DNA of 64,000 bases, from NCBI GenBank assembly GCA_003193925.1, contig PSPG01000001.1:186001-250000 (forward strand), in the 5' to 3' direction. The number at the start of each line of letters is the position of its first letter. Within the stretch, counting starts at the first letter, position 1. Position numbers and translations under genes: made by a program. The notes beneath the pieces are model-generated. The model saw nothing but the letters and a program-made list of their open reading frames with translations, was not told where the DNA came from and did not search any database. Source of the DNA: Candidatus Thalassarchaeum betae (GTDB lineage Archaea > Thermoplasmatota > Poseidoniia > Poseidoniales > Thalassarchaeaceae). Of the stretch, positions 37,340 to 46,018 are shown piece after piece.

Positions 37340-37927
37340 ATGGAAGAGGTGACCATCGTCATGGCCACTCTGATGGGCATCAGCCTAGCCGCAGCCTCCG
37401 GGTTCCGGGTCTTCCTACCTCCGTTCCTGCTGTCGCTGGCCGCTCGCTTTGATGTAATTTGGTTCCTCGACATTGATCTCGTAGGAACCCAGTTCGAGTT
37501 CTTCACGTCCACTCTGGCGATAGTGGTCTTGGGAATAGCTACGATAGCGGAGTTCGTAGGGTTCTACGCTCCTTGGGTCGACAACGCGCTCGACAGCATC
37601 GCGACGCCGGCCGCAATCGTCGCAGGCGTCTCGATGACAGCCATCGTGCTCGAGGGCTCCGATCCGGTTGTCCAATGGGCGGTGGCCATCATCGCCGGTG
37701 GCGGTGTGGCAGCCACCATTCAGACCGCCACCGTGACGACTCGAAGCCTCAGCTCGACATTCACCCTCGGACTGGGGAACTCGACTGTCGCCACAGGTGA
37801 GAATGTCGCGAGCATAGCGCTCACTCTGATTGCCATTCTGATTCCATTCATCTCCGCCTTCGTTGTCATCCTAGTCGTGGCTCTGCTGCTCCGAGTGAAG
37901 CGAAGGCGGAACGCACAGCCTCAGTGA
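37340..37927 (+). CDS. DUF4126 family membrane protein
   Basis: This 195-residue protein has five or six hydrophobic helices. The GISLAAASGFRVFLPPFLLSL opening, the FVGFYAPWVDNALDSIATPA segment and a central glycine-rich TATTQT-like stretch (AATIQTATVTTRSLSS) match DUF4126, a membrane family without assigned function. The C-terminus is basic (LLRVKRRRNAQPQ). Its last 7 nt overlap the 3' end of convergent serS. Confidence 0.72.
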   Translation: MEEVTIVMATLMGISLAAASGFRVFLPPFLLSLAARFDVIWFLDIDLVGTQFEFFTSTLAIVVLGIATIAEFVGFYAPWVDNALDSIATPAAIVAGVSMTAIVLEGSDPVVQWAVAIIAGGGVAATIQTATVTTRSLSSTFTLGLGNSTVATGENVASIALTLIAILIPFISAFVVILVVALLLRVKRRRNAQPQ

Positions 37928-39201
37928 AGAGGCTCGAGGGCCTTTTGCCCGCCCATGTAGGGCCTGAGCACCTCGGGGATGCTGACGCGACCGTCCTCCA
38001 TCTGGTTCTGCTCGAGGATCGTCACCAGCGCGCGACTGGTCGCGATGGCCGTGGAGTTCAGCGTGTGGACGGCGGCATTGCCCTCGGTGGTGCGGTAGCG
38101 CATACGCAGCCGGTTGGCTTGGTAGTCGGTGCAGTTGGAGCACGAGACGACCTCCTTGTAGCCCCCAGTTCCCGGCAGCCAGGTCTCCAAGTCGTACTTC
38201 CTCGCTGCCACCGTACCCATGTCGCCTGTACAGATGTTGACCACTCGGTAGTGCAGCCCGAGGCTGTCCCACAGGCCGACCACGTTGTCAAGAAGCTCCT
38301 CGTGCTGGCCCCAGCTGTCGTCGGGGTGGCAGATCACGACCTGCTCCACTTTGGTGAACTGGTGGACGCGCCAGATGCCGCGGTCCGAGAGTCCGTGCGC
38401 GCCAACCTCCCGGCGGAAGCATGCCGAGACGCCGACTAGTCTGATGGGCAGCTCCGCCGGCTCGATGATCTCGTCCATCCTCATCGCTGTGAGCGGATGC
38501 TCGCTGGTCGCTATGAGGTAGTACTTGTCTGGCTCCACTCCGTACATCACCATCTCGAAGTCATCGAGGTCGGTGACGCCCTCGTAGGCCTCACGGTTCA
38601 TCATCAGAGGCGGCTGGACAAGCGTGTAGCCCCGACCCATTAGGAAGTCGGCCCCGTACTGCTGCAGAGCCATCTCCAGTCGCGCCAAGTCGCCTTGCAG
38701 GAAGTAGAATCGGCTACCGGCGACCTTGGCGCCGCGCGCTAGGTCTACCCAACCGTTCATCTCGATCAGGTCGTTGTGATTACGCGCCTCGAAGCCCAGT
38801 TCGGCCTTCTCGCCGTGCACGCTGTGCAGCGTGTTCTTCTGGTCGTCCTCGCCGACGGGCACGTCGGCGTGCAGGATGTTGGGAATGCGCATCCGCAGCG
38901 CGTCGCGCTGCGCTAGGCACTCGTCGGAGTGCGCGGTTAACTCGTCGATTTGAGCGCCGATGTCCGCGACCTCTGCCATTATCGCCTCAGTAGCGGCAGA
39001 GTCACCCGACTTCTTCGCTGCCGCAATCCCTCTAGCAGCCTCGTTCCGGGCCTTGCGCAGTTGGTCGGCATCGTATCTGGCCTTGCGCCACTCCTCGTCC
39101 AGGCGAATGACCTCATCGATGTTCTCGTGAGTCATTCCCCGCCTGTCGTGGTCAGCCCGAATCACCTCAGCGCGCTCTCTGAACATGCTGATGTCGAGCA
39201 T
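37921..39201 (-). CDS. serS: seryl-tRNA synthetase
   Basis: This 426-residue class II synthetase of the standard (bacterial/eukaryal) type charges tRNA-Ser. The N-terminal coiled-coil arm spans about residues 25-100 (RLDEEWRKARYDADQLRKAR). Motif 2 appears as LVGVSACFRREVGAHGLSDR followed by GIWRVHQFTKVEQV, and motif 3 near the end as the NSTAIATSRALVTILEQNQ stretch. It is convergent with DUF4126 and lies downstream of the presenilin-like gene, with a 54-nt gap that contains a strong hairpin. Confidence 0.95.
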   Translation of the reverse strand: MLDISMFRERAEVIRADHDRRGMTHENIDEVIRLDEEWRKARYDADQLRKARNEAARGIAAAKKSGDSAATEAIMAEVADIGAQIDELTAHSDECLAQRDALRMRIPNILHADVPVGEDDQKNTLHSVHGEKAELGFEARNHNDLIEMNGWVDLARGAKVAGSRFYFLQGDLARLEMALQQYGADFLMGRGYTLVQPPLMMNREAYEGVTDLDDFEMVMYGVEPDKYYLIATSEHPLTAMRMDEIIEPAELPIRLVGVSACFRREVGAHGLSDRGIWRVHQFTKVEQVVICHPDDSWGQHEELLDNVVGLWDSLGLHYRVVNICTGDMGTVAARKYDLETWLPGTGGYKEVVSCSNCTDYQANRLRMRYRTTEGNAAVHTLNSTAIATSRALVTILEQNQMEDGRVSIPEVLRPYMGGQKALEPLH

Positions 39202-39204
39202 GGC

Positions 39205-39225
39205 GACCAGCCCTCAGGGCTGGTC
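39205..39225 (-). promoter_or_regulatory. 9-3-9 inverted repeat directly upstream of serS
   Basis: On the gene strand GACCAGCCC, TGA, GGGCTGGTC: a perfect 9-bp stem with a 3-nt centre, ending 3 nt before the serS ATG. This is the same placement as at 4912-4930. It could control ribosome access, mark the mRNA 5' end or terminate the upstream presenilin-like transcript. Confidence 0.5.
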
Positions 39226-39255
39226 AGCAATCCTTCAACCAATCGGCCATTCCGC

Positions 39256-40311
39256 TCAGAAGAACGAGATGTCCTGCCAAAGGGCGGCTGGGCCGAGGGC
39301 GATGACGCCCGAAATCAGGTACCCGAGGATGCTGCCGCCGTTGAGCAGGGGCAGGCCCGCCTGCGGATTGCCGAGTGCGACCTGAGCCATCAGGGCGAGG
39401 TAACCGGCTAGACCGCCGACCAGAGTCCCCAGCCCAACAGTCAGAGGGCCTGCGTGCATGGTTCCGAACAGAGTGTTGATTTCAGGCCCCATCTCAGGCA
39501 GGAAGGAGACAGCCGAGATAACCAGCATCCCAGGGAAGATGACGTCGCCCAGTCCCATGAACAGGGCGTCTCTGCCACCCTTCTTCGGCTCGGATGCGTC
39601 GGGGGCCGGATCATCCCAGTCCATCTCATCGGGAGTCTCGCCGCGCATCACCTGGTCTCCCTCATCGAGGAACGAGTAGCCCTTCTCCTTCGGAGCGACG
39701 AGCAGCACGGGCAGTTTGAGCGCGATCATGGTGTCTGCCAGCTCGAGCATGTGCTTGCTGCTGTTGACCGCCCAGTGGTCGTAGACCGCCGCTATCACCA
39801 TGAAGAGGATGATGAGGACTGGCACGAACGAGATCCCGATTATCGTGATGACCCCTGCTCCGACCAGAATCCCGACGCCATTCACGACATACCATTCAGG
39901 ATACTTGTGCAACAACACCATCAGGCCTATGCTGATTCCTACGGCTGTCAGTTGGAATACTACTCCCAGTCCTAGAACCACGTCGATTTTCCAAGCGTAT
40001 GGTGAGATTGTGATTAGCAGGCTGTACCATAGAGCAATGAGTACTATGACTTTGATAACGGTATCGAGTCCCTTTCTAGCTAGCCAAATGATTACAACAG
40101 TGAAGACCAGAATGAGAAGCATCTCCAATGCGACGAATCCTGCCTTGGAGGCACCCTCCTCCCCGAAGGCCCTAGCCTCGGGTACGTTGTACAGGGGCTG
40201 TATGCTCAGGCCGAGCAGAATAGTCCCCACGAACATCACGCCCATTCCTGCCATCGAGACCCACTGCTGCTGCATCGCCTCGAGCACGCTGGGGGATTCG
40301 CCTTGGGCCAT
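39256..40311 (-). CDS. presenilin-like A22 intramembrane aspartyl protease
   Basis: This 351-residue polytopic membrane protein has about nine helices. The two catalytic motifs are YD (Tyr177-Asp178 in AAVYDHWAV) and GxGD (GLGD, residues 253-256). The third motif appears as GLPLLNGG at 319-326 in place of PAL. These match archaeal homologues of presenilin and signal peptide peptidase, which cut within the membrane. The loop at 205-248 is hydrophilic and acidic. The ATG at 40311 follows GTGGGAGC; an in-frame ATG eight codons earlier is less likely. Confidence 0.88.
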   Translation of the reverse strand: MAQGESPSVLEAMQQQWVSMAGMGVMFVGTILLGLSIQPLYNVPEARAFGEEGASKAGFVALEMLLILVFTVVIIWLARKGLDTVIKVIVLIALWYSLLITISPYAWKIDVVLGLGVVFQLTAVGISIGLMVLLHKYPEWYVVNGVGILVGAGVITIIGISFVPVLIILFMVIAAVYDHWAVNSSKHMLELADTMIALKLPVLLVAPKEKGYSFLDEGDQVMRGETPDEMDWDDPAPDASEPKKGGRDALFMGLGDVIFPGMLVISAVSFLPEMGPEINTLFGTMHAGPLTVGLGTLVGGLAGYLALMAQVALGNPQAGLPLLNGGSILGYLISGVIALGPAALWQDISFF

Positions 40312-40324
40312 GCTCCCACGAACT

Positions 40325-40345
40325 TCAAGGGCCATATCACCTTGA
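40325..40345. promoter_or_regulatory. inverted repeat in the divergent presenilin/folC promoter region
   Basis: TCAAGG (40325-40330) and CCTTGA (40340-40345) are complementary half-sites with a 9-nt spacer, midway between two divergent genes. The arrangement fits a dimeric regulator binding site, but no factor is known. Confidence 0.25.
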
Positions 40346-40386
40346 CCCGTTCACGCCCAAGCCCGTTTGGCGAGAGAGGATTCGAA

Positions 40387-41604
40387 ATGAGCGTTAGAGA
40401 TTGGCTCGAAGAGCGTATTCCCATGGGCGTCAAATTGGGTCTCGACAACTGCCGGACCATCCTCGAGCGACTCGGAGATCCCCATCTGGACTTCCCCTCG
40501 ATCCACGTCGCCGGAAGCAACGGCAAGGGCTCCCTGTGCGTCCAGCTCTCCGCCGCCGCCACCGCCAGCGGCCTGCGTACGGGGCTGTTCACCTCACCTC
40601 ACTTGGTCACGGTCGAAGAGAGGGTCCGCATCGACGGCAGGCCGATCTCGTCCGAGGCCTTCGACCGGCTGCTCGGCGCTGTCCGGGATGCCGCCTCGGC
40701 CGAGCCGGCTTGCATCCCGACGTACTTCGAGGCTACCTTCCTGACCGCGATGCTGGCGTTCAGCGAGGCCGGCATCGAGCGTGCCATCATTGAGACGGGC
40801 ATGGGCGGCAGACTCGATGCTACGAGACTGATCGATGCGGACTTGTGCATACTCACCACGGTCTCGCTGGAGCACACCGAGTACCTAGGTGACACCCTCG
40901 CCGAGATCGCCACCGAGAAGGCGGCTATCCACCGCCCCGGAGTCACCCTCATCGCCCTTGAGTCCGAGGATGCCGAGGTCAGGCGCATCATAGAGCAAAC
41001 CGCTGGTGATGACCTGTTCTGGTGGCCGAATGACATGCTCGACTCGACCTGGGATGACTACGGATGGATAGTCGAGGCCGTCGCCGAAATCGGAGGCTGG
41101 GAGACGTCTCAGGGCGAGTGTGATTGGCCGGGCCGCTCGCCCGGATATGGGGAGGATTGGATTGAGGGCGTAGCGACCCGACTTAGCGCGGCTCACAACG
41201 CCGAGAGCCTCGAGCGCGACCTCTCAGAGACACATCCCGTCAGCATCGTGCTGCTCGGGATGAGCGAGAAGGCCGATCTGGAGGCGACCCTCGAACCCGT
41301 GGTCACTGAGATATGCATGGACAAGCTCTTCCCGAAGGTCGTGCTCACCGAGCCCCAGACTGGCCGCAATCCCGCAATCTCTGTGGAGCAGCTCTGCGAG
41401 ATGATGGAGAAGATGGGTGTCGGACACATTTCGACGGCTGTGGAGAAGGACCCCGGAAAGGCGTTCGAGTTGGCCGGCCAGATGGCTAGGGAAGGCGGGC
41501 ACCAACTGCTCGTGATAGGAAGCGTATATCTCATCGGTGACCTGCTGAAATATGTCGTCGAAAGGGATGGATTGAACCTCTGGGATGAGTTGACAGTCCA
41601 CTAA
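40387..41604 (+). CDS. folC: folylpolyglutamate/dihydrofolate synthase (Mur ligase family)
   Basis: This 405-residue ATP-dependent ligase adds glutamate to folates (or related pterins). The P-loop HVAGSNGKGS is at residues 40-49 and is followed by GLFTSPHLVTVEERVRIDGR, a FolC hallmark. The IIETGMGGRLDATRLIDADL and TTVSLEHTEYLGDTLAEIA motifs bind metal and substrate. The C-terminal domain is divergent and shorter than in bacteria. ATG 40387 begins the conserved SVRDWLEERIPMGVKLGL region; the frame is open further upstream. Confidence 0.9.
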   Translation: MSVRDWLEERIPMGVKLGLDNCRTILERLGDPHLDFPSIHVAGSNGKGSLCVQLSAAATASGLRTGLFTSPHLVTVEERVRIDGRPISSEAFDRLLGAVRDAASAEPACIPTYFEATFLTAMLAFSEAGIERAIIETGMGGRLDATRLIDADLCILTTVSLEHTEYLGDTLAEIATEKAAIHRPGVTLIALESEDAEVRRIIEQTAGDDLFWWPNDMLDSTWDDYGWIVEAVAEIGGWETSQGECDWPGRSPGYGEDWIEGVATRLSAAHNAESLERDLSETHPVSIVLLGMSEKADLEATLEPVVTEICMDKLFPKVVLTEPQTGRNPAISVEQLCEMMEKMGVGHISTAVEKDPGKAFELAGQMAREGGHQLLVIGSVYLIGDLLKYVVERDGLNLWDELTVH

Positions 41605-41643
41605 GAACCCAAGTACGATGACCTGCTGAGACGCTCGCATCGC

Positions 41644-41970
41644 ATGTCTGAGAAGGGTGATGAGAAGGTCGAAGTCAGAGTGGTCGTCGAGTCTAGGGAC
41701 TCAGCATCCAAAGTCATCCTCATCACCCTCACATTAGTCCTCCTCGGCATCCTGATTGCAGTCATCTCTGAAGGAGGTGTGGACAATCTGCTGACGAAGA
41801 GAGGAGAGGTCGGGGAGGGCAATTGCGGCGACGGGATAGACAACGATAATGGTGGCCAAGCTGACGAAGACGACCCCGACTGTTACTCGAATCCGAATGT
41901 ATGGGAGGGATACGATCCTAGCCTCACTGAGGACAACCCAGACAACGACGGCCTGACAGATGTGCCCTGA
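41644..41970 (+). CDS. small single-span membrane protein with Asp-rich extracellular segment
   Basis: This 108-residue protein has a cytosolic charged start, one transmembrane helix (about 24-41) and an acidic exterior with CGDGIDNDNGGQADEDDPDC between two cysteines (residues 61-80). That motif recurs in surface proteins of several marine and soil prokaryotes and looks like a calcium-binding, disulfide-closed loop. The tail repeats NPDNDGLTDVP, a type-3 thrombospondin-like unit. Function unknown. The dCMP deaminase gene begins 9 nt after its stop. Confidence 0.7.
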   Translation: MSEKGDEKVEVRVVVESRDSASKVILITLTLVLLGILIAVISEGGVDNLLTKRGEVGEGNCGDGIDNDNGGQADEDDPDCYSNPNVWEGYDPSLTEDNPDNDGLTDVP

Positions 41971-41979
41971 GGTGAAGAT

Positions 41980-42417
41980 ATGACTGAGAAGTGGGACAGG
42001 AGATTCCTCGAGCTCGCCGCCCATATCTCTACTTGGAGCAAGGACCCGTCTACCAAGGTCGGCTGCGTGGTGGTCGGCGAGGACAGGGAGATCCGCTCGA
42101 CAGGCTTCAACGGCTTCCCACGTGGCATCGAGGACGACGCGGAGAGGCTCGAGGACCGCGAGCAGAAGTACCCCCTGATATGCCACGCTGAGGAGAATGC
42201 GATCATGCATGCTGCGAGGACCGGGGTCTCGCTCAAGGGTAACGTAGCCTTTGTGACATGGCCGCCCTGCTCGCGCTGCACCCGTTCACTCATCCAAGCG
42301 GGCATCTCAGAGGTGGTCTACCCGGCTGGGATCGATATTCCGGAGCGCTGGGAGGAGGACTTCAGCATAGCGATGAGCATGATGGAAGAGGCCGGATTAA
42401 CGGTCAGACAGGCCTAG
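41980..42417 (+). CDS. dCMP deaminase family protein
   Basis: This 145-residue zinc deaminase has the catalytic CHAEENA (His69 as zinc ligand, Glu71 as proton shuttle) and PPCSRC (Cys97 and Cys100 as zinc ligands). WSKDPSTKVGCVVV and FNGFPRG match deoxycytidylate deaminases, which make dUMP for thymidylate synthesis. ComE-type or tRNA deaminases are less likely given these motifs. It overlaps the convergent kinase gene by 4 nt. Confidence 0.9.
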   Translation: MTEKWDRRFLELAAHISTWSKDPSTKVGCVVVGEDREIRSTGFNGFPRGIEDDAERLEDREQKYPLICHAEENAIMHAARTGVSLKGNVAFVTWPPCSRCTRSLIQAGISEVVYPAGIDIPERWEEDFSIAMSMMEEAGLTVRQA

Positions 42418-42983
42418 GGCAGTCTTGCCAGAAAATCCTCGAGGTCCTCGTGCAGCTCCTCTACAGAACCCTCGTTGATTAGCATCAGATCAGCCATCCT
42501 AGCAGTGGCGACAAGCGCTTGACCGGTTTCGTCGCGAGCCACTTCCTCAGACTTCTCGTGCGCCATGAAGGTCGCTTTGTCCGCAGAATCTCCGGAACGC
42601 GCTCGATTTTGCGAACGCTCCCATCGCAAATCGGCGGTGGCACGGACCTCGATAAGGATGAAATCGTCACGAGTCCGCAGCGCCTCGACCTCGCCGGGCG
42701 TGCGGATAGAGTCGATGACCGCATCCTCGCCTCTGAGGATGTCGAGCAGCATCTCTGCGAGGATGCCGGGACCACCTTGACGCCTCAGTTCCCTGCCGCC
42801 TTCGATGAGGGCCTCGCGACTTCCTTCGATGCCCTGCTCGGCCAGCCAGGCGCGAATCGAGTCCGAGCACGATGCCGTGCGAACGCCCCGGTCTGCGAAC
42901 CACTGAACTATCGTGGTTTTTCCCGAGGCGTTTCCCCCAGTCAATCCGAGCAACACGACCAGCTGTGTGGGTCGAACGCGCAT
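42414..42983 (-). CDS. P-loop kinase of the archaeal UPF0200 type
   Basis: This 189-residue nucleotide kinase fold has Walker A GGNASGKT (residues 16-23), ADRGVRTASCSDSIRAWL as substrate region, a DSIRTPGEVEAL motif and an Arg-rich lid (RWERSQNRARSGD). These match UPF0200, archaeal proteins annotated as adenylate- or dephospho-CoA-kinase-like with no firm substrate. It lies 10 nt downstream of lhr on the same strand, so the two are probably co-transcribed. Confidence 0.8.
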   Translation of the reverse strand: MRVRPTQLVVLLGLTGGNASGKTTIVQWFADRGVRTASCSDSIRAWLAEQGIEGSREALIEGGRELRRQGGPGILAEMLLDILRGEDAVIDSIRTPGEVEALRTRDDFILIEVRATADLRWERSQNRARSGDSADKATFMAHEKSEEVARDETGQALVATARMADLMLINEGSVEELHEDLEDFLARLP

Positions 42984-42993
42984 AGGGATTGCG

Positions 42994-45975
42994 TCAGGAC
43001 CAGTATCGTCGCGTTCTAGCGTAATTCAACTCGGCATTGTGGATTGCTCTCAGCAGCCGCACCCTCTCGCCGGCGATGTGGCCTCGCAGGACTCGGGTTG
43101 CAGTCTCCTCTGCAATGCCACGCCCCATCAGGCACATCACCGCCTCGAGGCCGTGGGTGCGGACCAGTTCCGCGTTCTTCTCCATCTTGCCGCGGATCTT
43201 CGGGTCTGAGCTGTCGACCCATTCTGCGAGCATCGCTTCCATCCTCTCGGGCGCGCAAGCCTGCATCGTCCCGTTGCACGACGAGCAGGGCTCGATCCTG
43301 GCTCCGAATCGCTCGACCCGCCTGCGCCTTCTGCTCTTGCAGTTCAGGCATATCAGGACCGCCCGCTCGTTGAGCAGGCGCATCTCCAGACGCTCTCGCA
43401 ACTCCCTGTCAGACCACGATGGCAGGAGCAGGTCGCGTTCTCCCTTCGGAGTCATCCCCAGCGGCCCGGGCACCGTGTGCACCACCCTGACCTCCTCTTG
43501 CTGTACCTGCCTCAGCAGATCCACCGTCGCATCGACATCCATCCTCTCGTGGAACAGCTTGTCGAACGACTCCTCGATGACAGGAGTCCCTCGGTATCGC
43601 TGCATCAGACCGTCCAAGTTGACCTTTCGTGGGTCCACGCCCTTCCTCAGAACGCCCATCCGACGGGCCACTTGGACGACCCTCCAGCGCACGGCGCGCC
43701 CGTTGGGTATGGTCATCCTCAGTATGGAGACCAGTGCTTTCGGGGGAGTCTCGTTGAGCCATTCCATCACGTTCTGGGGCGTCATCCCAGGGACTTGGAA
43801 TGCTATTCTGTACGGGTCTACGAGCGCCCTGCCCATCTTGCCCTCCCGCATCGATCCCATGGCTTGTATGAAGTGAGCCAGGGTCTCGTTGACCTTCGAT
43901 CCACGGCAGGTGTTGAGCACCACCGTACCATTCCTGTCCTCGATCGTGATATTCCTGTCGTCAGGGAGCTCCCCGGTCGCGTCCACATGCTCGGCTACGC
44001 TCGAGACCAGACTCTGCCTGGCATCATCCGAGAGTGGGTAAGCGTCGAAAGGCAGGTAACCATCCTCAGGCGGCAAGGCGCCAATGGCAATCGCTGCACT
44101 GCGCCTCAGTCTGCCGACTTCCTCAGCGACCTCTTGTGGCACCGGCGGCAACTCGCCGATCCACACCGGTGCCTCACCAGTCTCCTTCACAGGGGCCACC
44201 ACGAGCTCCTCTTGCTCGGGGTCGGCGTCGATGATCTGCCAAGTGCGGCCGGCCATCACGAAACGGCGAGCCCGGCCCCGGGAGTCCTCGCCGCCATAGC
44301 CCAGCGTGAGGACGAATGCTTCGTCGACCGAGCCCAGCACCTTGCGGGTGACCACATCTCGGACGCGGTAGGACGTCTCGTCTGGTATCATCGAAATGTG
44401 CTCAGTTCGGGTCTTACCCAGTCTGCCGGCGGGTGAGAACCACCCGCCCTTGAGAGAATCCGGCAGAGCCGACAGGAACTGCCGACGCCATTTCTCCTTA
44501 TCAGCCTCCGACTGCTCCAACTCCCAGCGCGGCCGCTCAGCGGGTGCGTCACCCTGACTCCTCGATGCTAACTCCTTCCATAACTTCGCGGACCAGGTCG
44601 TCACATCGGATTCCGACGGCTCGTCCACGAGTCTAACGAGCCAGCGGTCGTCGAGCACTCTCAGGACGGCGAGGGTTGAATCATGGCTCCACTCGTGGAA
44701 TATCGAGCACCTCCCGATTATCTCCGTGGCCTTCTCCAGGGGTACGACCCCTCGCTCCATGGACATCTGCAGGAGTTGGTTGGCGGCCACTACCCCGGGG
44801 TCGGTGCGCCACTCGACGCCCTCGATCTCACCGGCCATGGCCCTGCGCGCGATGACTGCGCCCTCTGCTATGTCGTCGACCTCCCAGACGAGTATCTCGC
44901 CCCTACCGGTCCCTCCGAGGTGGTGTTCGGCGCGACCGACCCTCTGCAGCATCCTGTCAACTGCCCTCGGGCTCTGTAGTTGGTGCACTCTGCGGATTGA
45001 GCCGATGTCTATGCCGAGCTCGAGGCTGCTGGTGCAGATCAGCCCGTGCAACTCGCCCGCACGGAGCGCGTCCTCCATATCCCGGCGGGTCTCGGGGGCA
45101 AGACTCCCGTGGTGAACGCCGACTTTGATTTCGGGAACGAGGCTTGCCAGCCTCTGTGCAGCGGTCTCCGCTGCGCTTCGGGAGTTGACGAAGACCAACG
45201 AGGGCGGGTCATCCATCAGTAAGGCTGCGAGTCTCCGAAAGGCTGCGACGGAACCAGGTGATTTCGACCACTCTACGGAGAGCACCTCGTCCTCTGGCGA
45301 GGCAGGCTCTCGGTGGACCAGCAAGCGAGTCGTCCTCGGAGCGGGTCCAATCACAGGCTCGGTCGAGTCCGACATCCACTTGGCGACCTCGTTGGGGTTA
45401 CCGACGGTCGCAGACAGCCCGATTCGCTGGATCGGAGCCGAGCAATAGTCCTCTATGCGCTCGATGCCGACGAGGAGCTGTGAGCCCCGCTCCGAAGCAG
45501 CGAGGTCGTGGACCTCATCGAGCACAATGGCCTTGAGTCCGGCGAGATGCCGCCTCAGCCGACTGCCGAGCAGCATGATCTGCGTGGTCTCGGGAGTCGT
45601 GACCAGCAGGTTCGGCGGGTTTCGCGACTGCCTGGTTCTCTCCTTCTGCGTCGTGTCACCGTGTCTCAGACCGACGCTCAGTCCCAGCGGCTCGAGCATC
45701 GCTGCGAGTCTTCTGTCGATGTCGCGATTCAGCGCGCGCAGTGGCGTGACGTACAGAATCGACAGCCCCTCCCAACCCTCCCAGAGCGCACGCGAGGCCA
45801 GAGGCAGGACGGCTGCCTCGGTCTTCCCGCTTCCTGTGGGAGCCAGTAGCAGGCGGTGCTTGCCGTCGACCAAGTCAGCCACCGATTCGTTCTGGATGGG
45901 GGTCAAGGTCCAGCCCCGTTCCTCGACCAGCCCCCTTACCTTGGGATGAAGTCGGTCGAGCGCGGTGCTGGCCAC
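42994..45975 (-). CDS. lhr: Lhr-family superfamily 2 DNA helicase
   Basis: This 993-residue protein starts at a GTG. The helicase core has LTPIQNES (Q-motif like), Walker A LAPTGSGKT (residues 44-52), VTPLRAL, DEVHD (153-157), SATVGNP and the C-terminal RecA motifs CTSSLELGIDIG and RVGRAEHHLGG. Downstream come winged-helix and Lhr-core C-terminal regions (about 400-850). A four-cysteine zinc site lies in ICLNCKSRRR and IEPCSSCNG (near 895-930), followed by an acidic helical end. Lhr unwinds forked DNA and RNA:DNA hybrids in repair. Length is slightly above the usual 850-950. Confidence 0.94.
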   Translation of the reverse strand: MASTALDRLHPKVRGLVEERGWTLTPIQNESVADLVDGKHRLLLAPTGSGKTEAAVLPLASRALWEGWEGLSILYVTPLRALNRDIDRRLAAMLEPLGLSVGLRHGDTTQKERTRQSRNPPNLLVTTPETTQIMLLGSRLRRHLAGLKAIVLDEVHDLAASERGSQLLVGIERIEDYCSAPIQRIGLSATVGNPNEVAKWMSDSTEPVIGPAPRTTRLLVHREPASPEDEVLSVEWSKSPGSVAAFRRLAALLMDDPPSLVFVNSRSAAETAAQRLASLVPEIKVGVHHGSLAPETRRDMEDALRAGELHGLICTSSLELGIDIGSIRRVHQLQSPRAVDRMLQRVGRAEHHLGGTGRGEILVWEVDDIAEGAVIARRAMAGEIEGVEWRTDPGVVAANQLLQMSMERGVVPLEKATEIIGRCSIFHEWSHDSTLAVLRVLDDRWLVRLVDEPSESDVTTWSAKLWKELASRSQGDAPAERPRWELEQSEADKEKWRRQFLSALPDSLKGGWFSPAGRLGKTRTEHISMIPDETSYRVRDVVTRKVLGSVDEAFVLTLGYGGEDSRGRARRFVMAGRTWQIIDADPEQEELVVAPVKETGEAPVWIGELPPVPQEVAEEVGRLRRSAAIAIGALPPEDGYLPFDAYPLSDDARQSLVSSVAEHVDATGELPDDRNITIEDRNGTVVLNTCRGSKVNETLAHFIQAMGSMREGKMGRALVDPYRIAFQVPGMTPQNVMEWLNETPPKALVSILRMTIPNGRAVRWRVVQVARRMGVLRKGVDPRKVNLDGLMQRYRGTPVIEESFDKLFHERMDVDATVDLLRQVQQEEVRVVHTVPGPLGMTPKGERDLLLPSWSDRELRERLEMRLLNERAVLICLNCKSRRRRRVERFGARIEPCSSCNGTMQACAPERMEAMLAEWVDSSDPKIRGKMEKNAELVRTHGLEAVMCLMGRGIAEETATRVLRGHIAGERVRLLRAIHNAELNYARTRRYWS

Positions 45976-45989
45976 GGCTTTCGGCCGAG

Positions 45990-46018
45990 GTCGTGTGAGG
46001 AAAACCCTCGCACACGAC
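45990..46018 (-). terminator. hairpin between the PLC-like gene and lhr
   Basis: On the gene strand GTCGTGTG and CACACGAC form an 8-bp stem, extended by AGG/CCT with a CG bulge, around a GTTTT loop. It starts on the last base of the PLC stop codon and lies 14 nt before the lhr GTG. It could end the PLC mRNA or belong to the lhr leader; no U-tract follows. Confidence 0.4.

Noticed and set aside
43477-44436. Long open frame antisense to lhr (about 319 codons)
   Set aside because: It lies wholly inside the well-supported Lhr gene; GC-rich coding DNA leaves such antisense frames open by chance, and the protein has no domain-like sequence.
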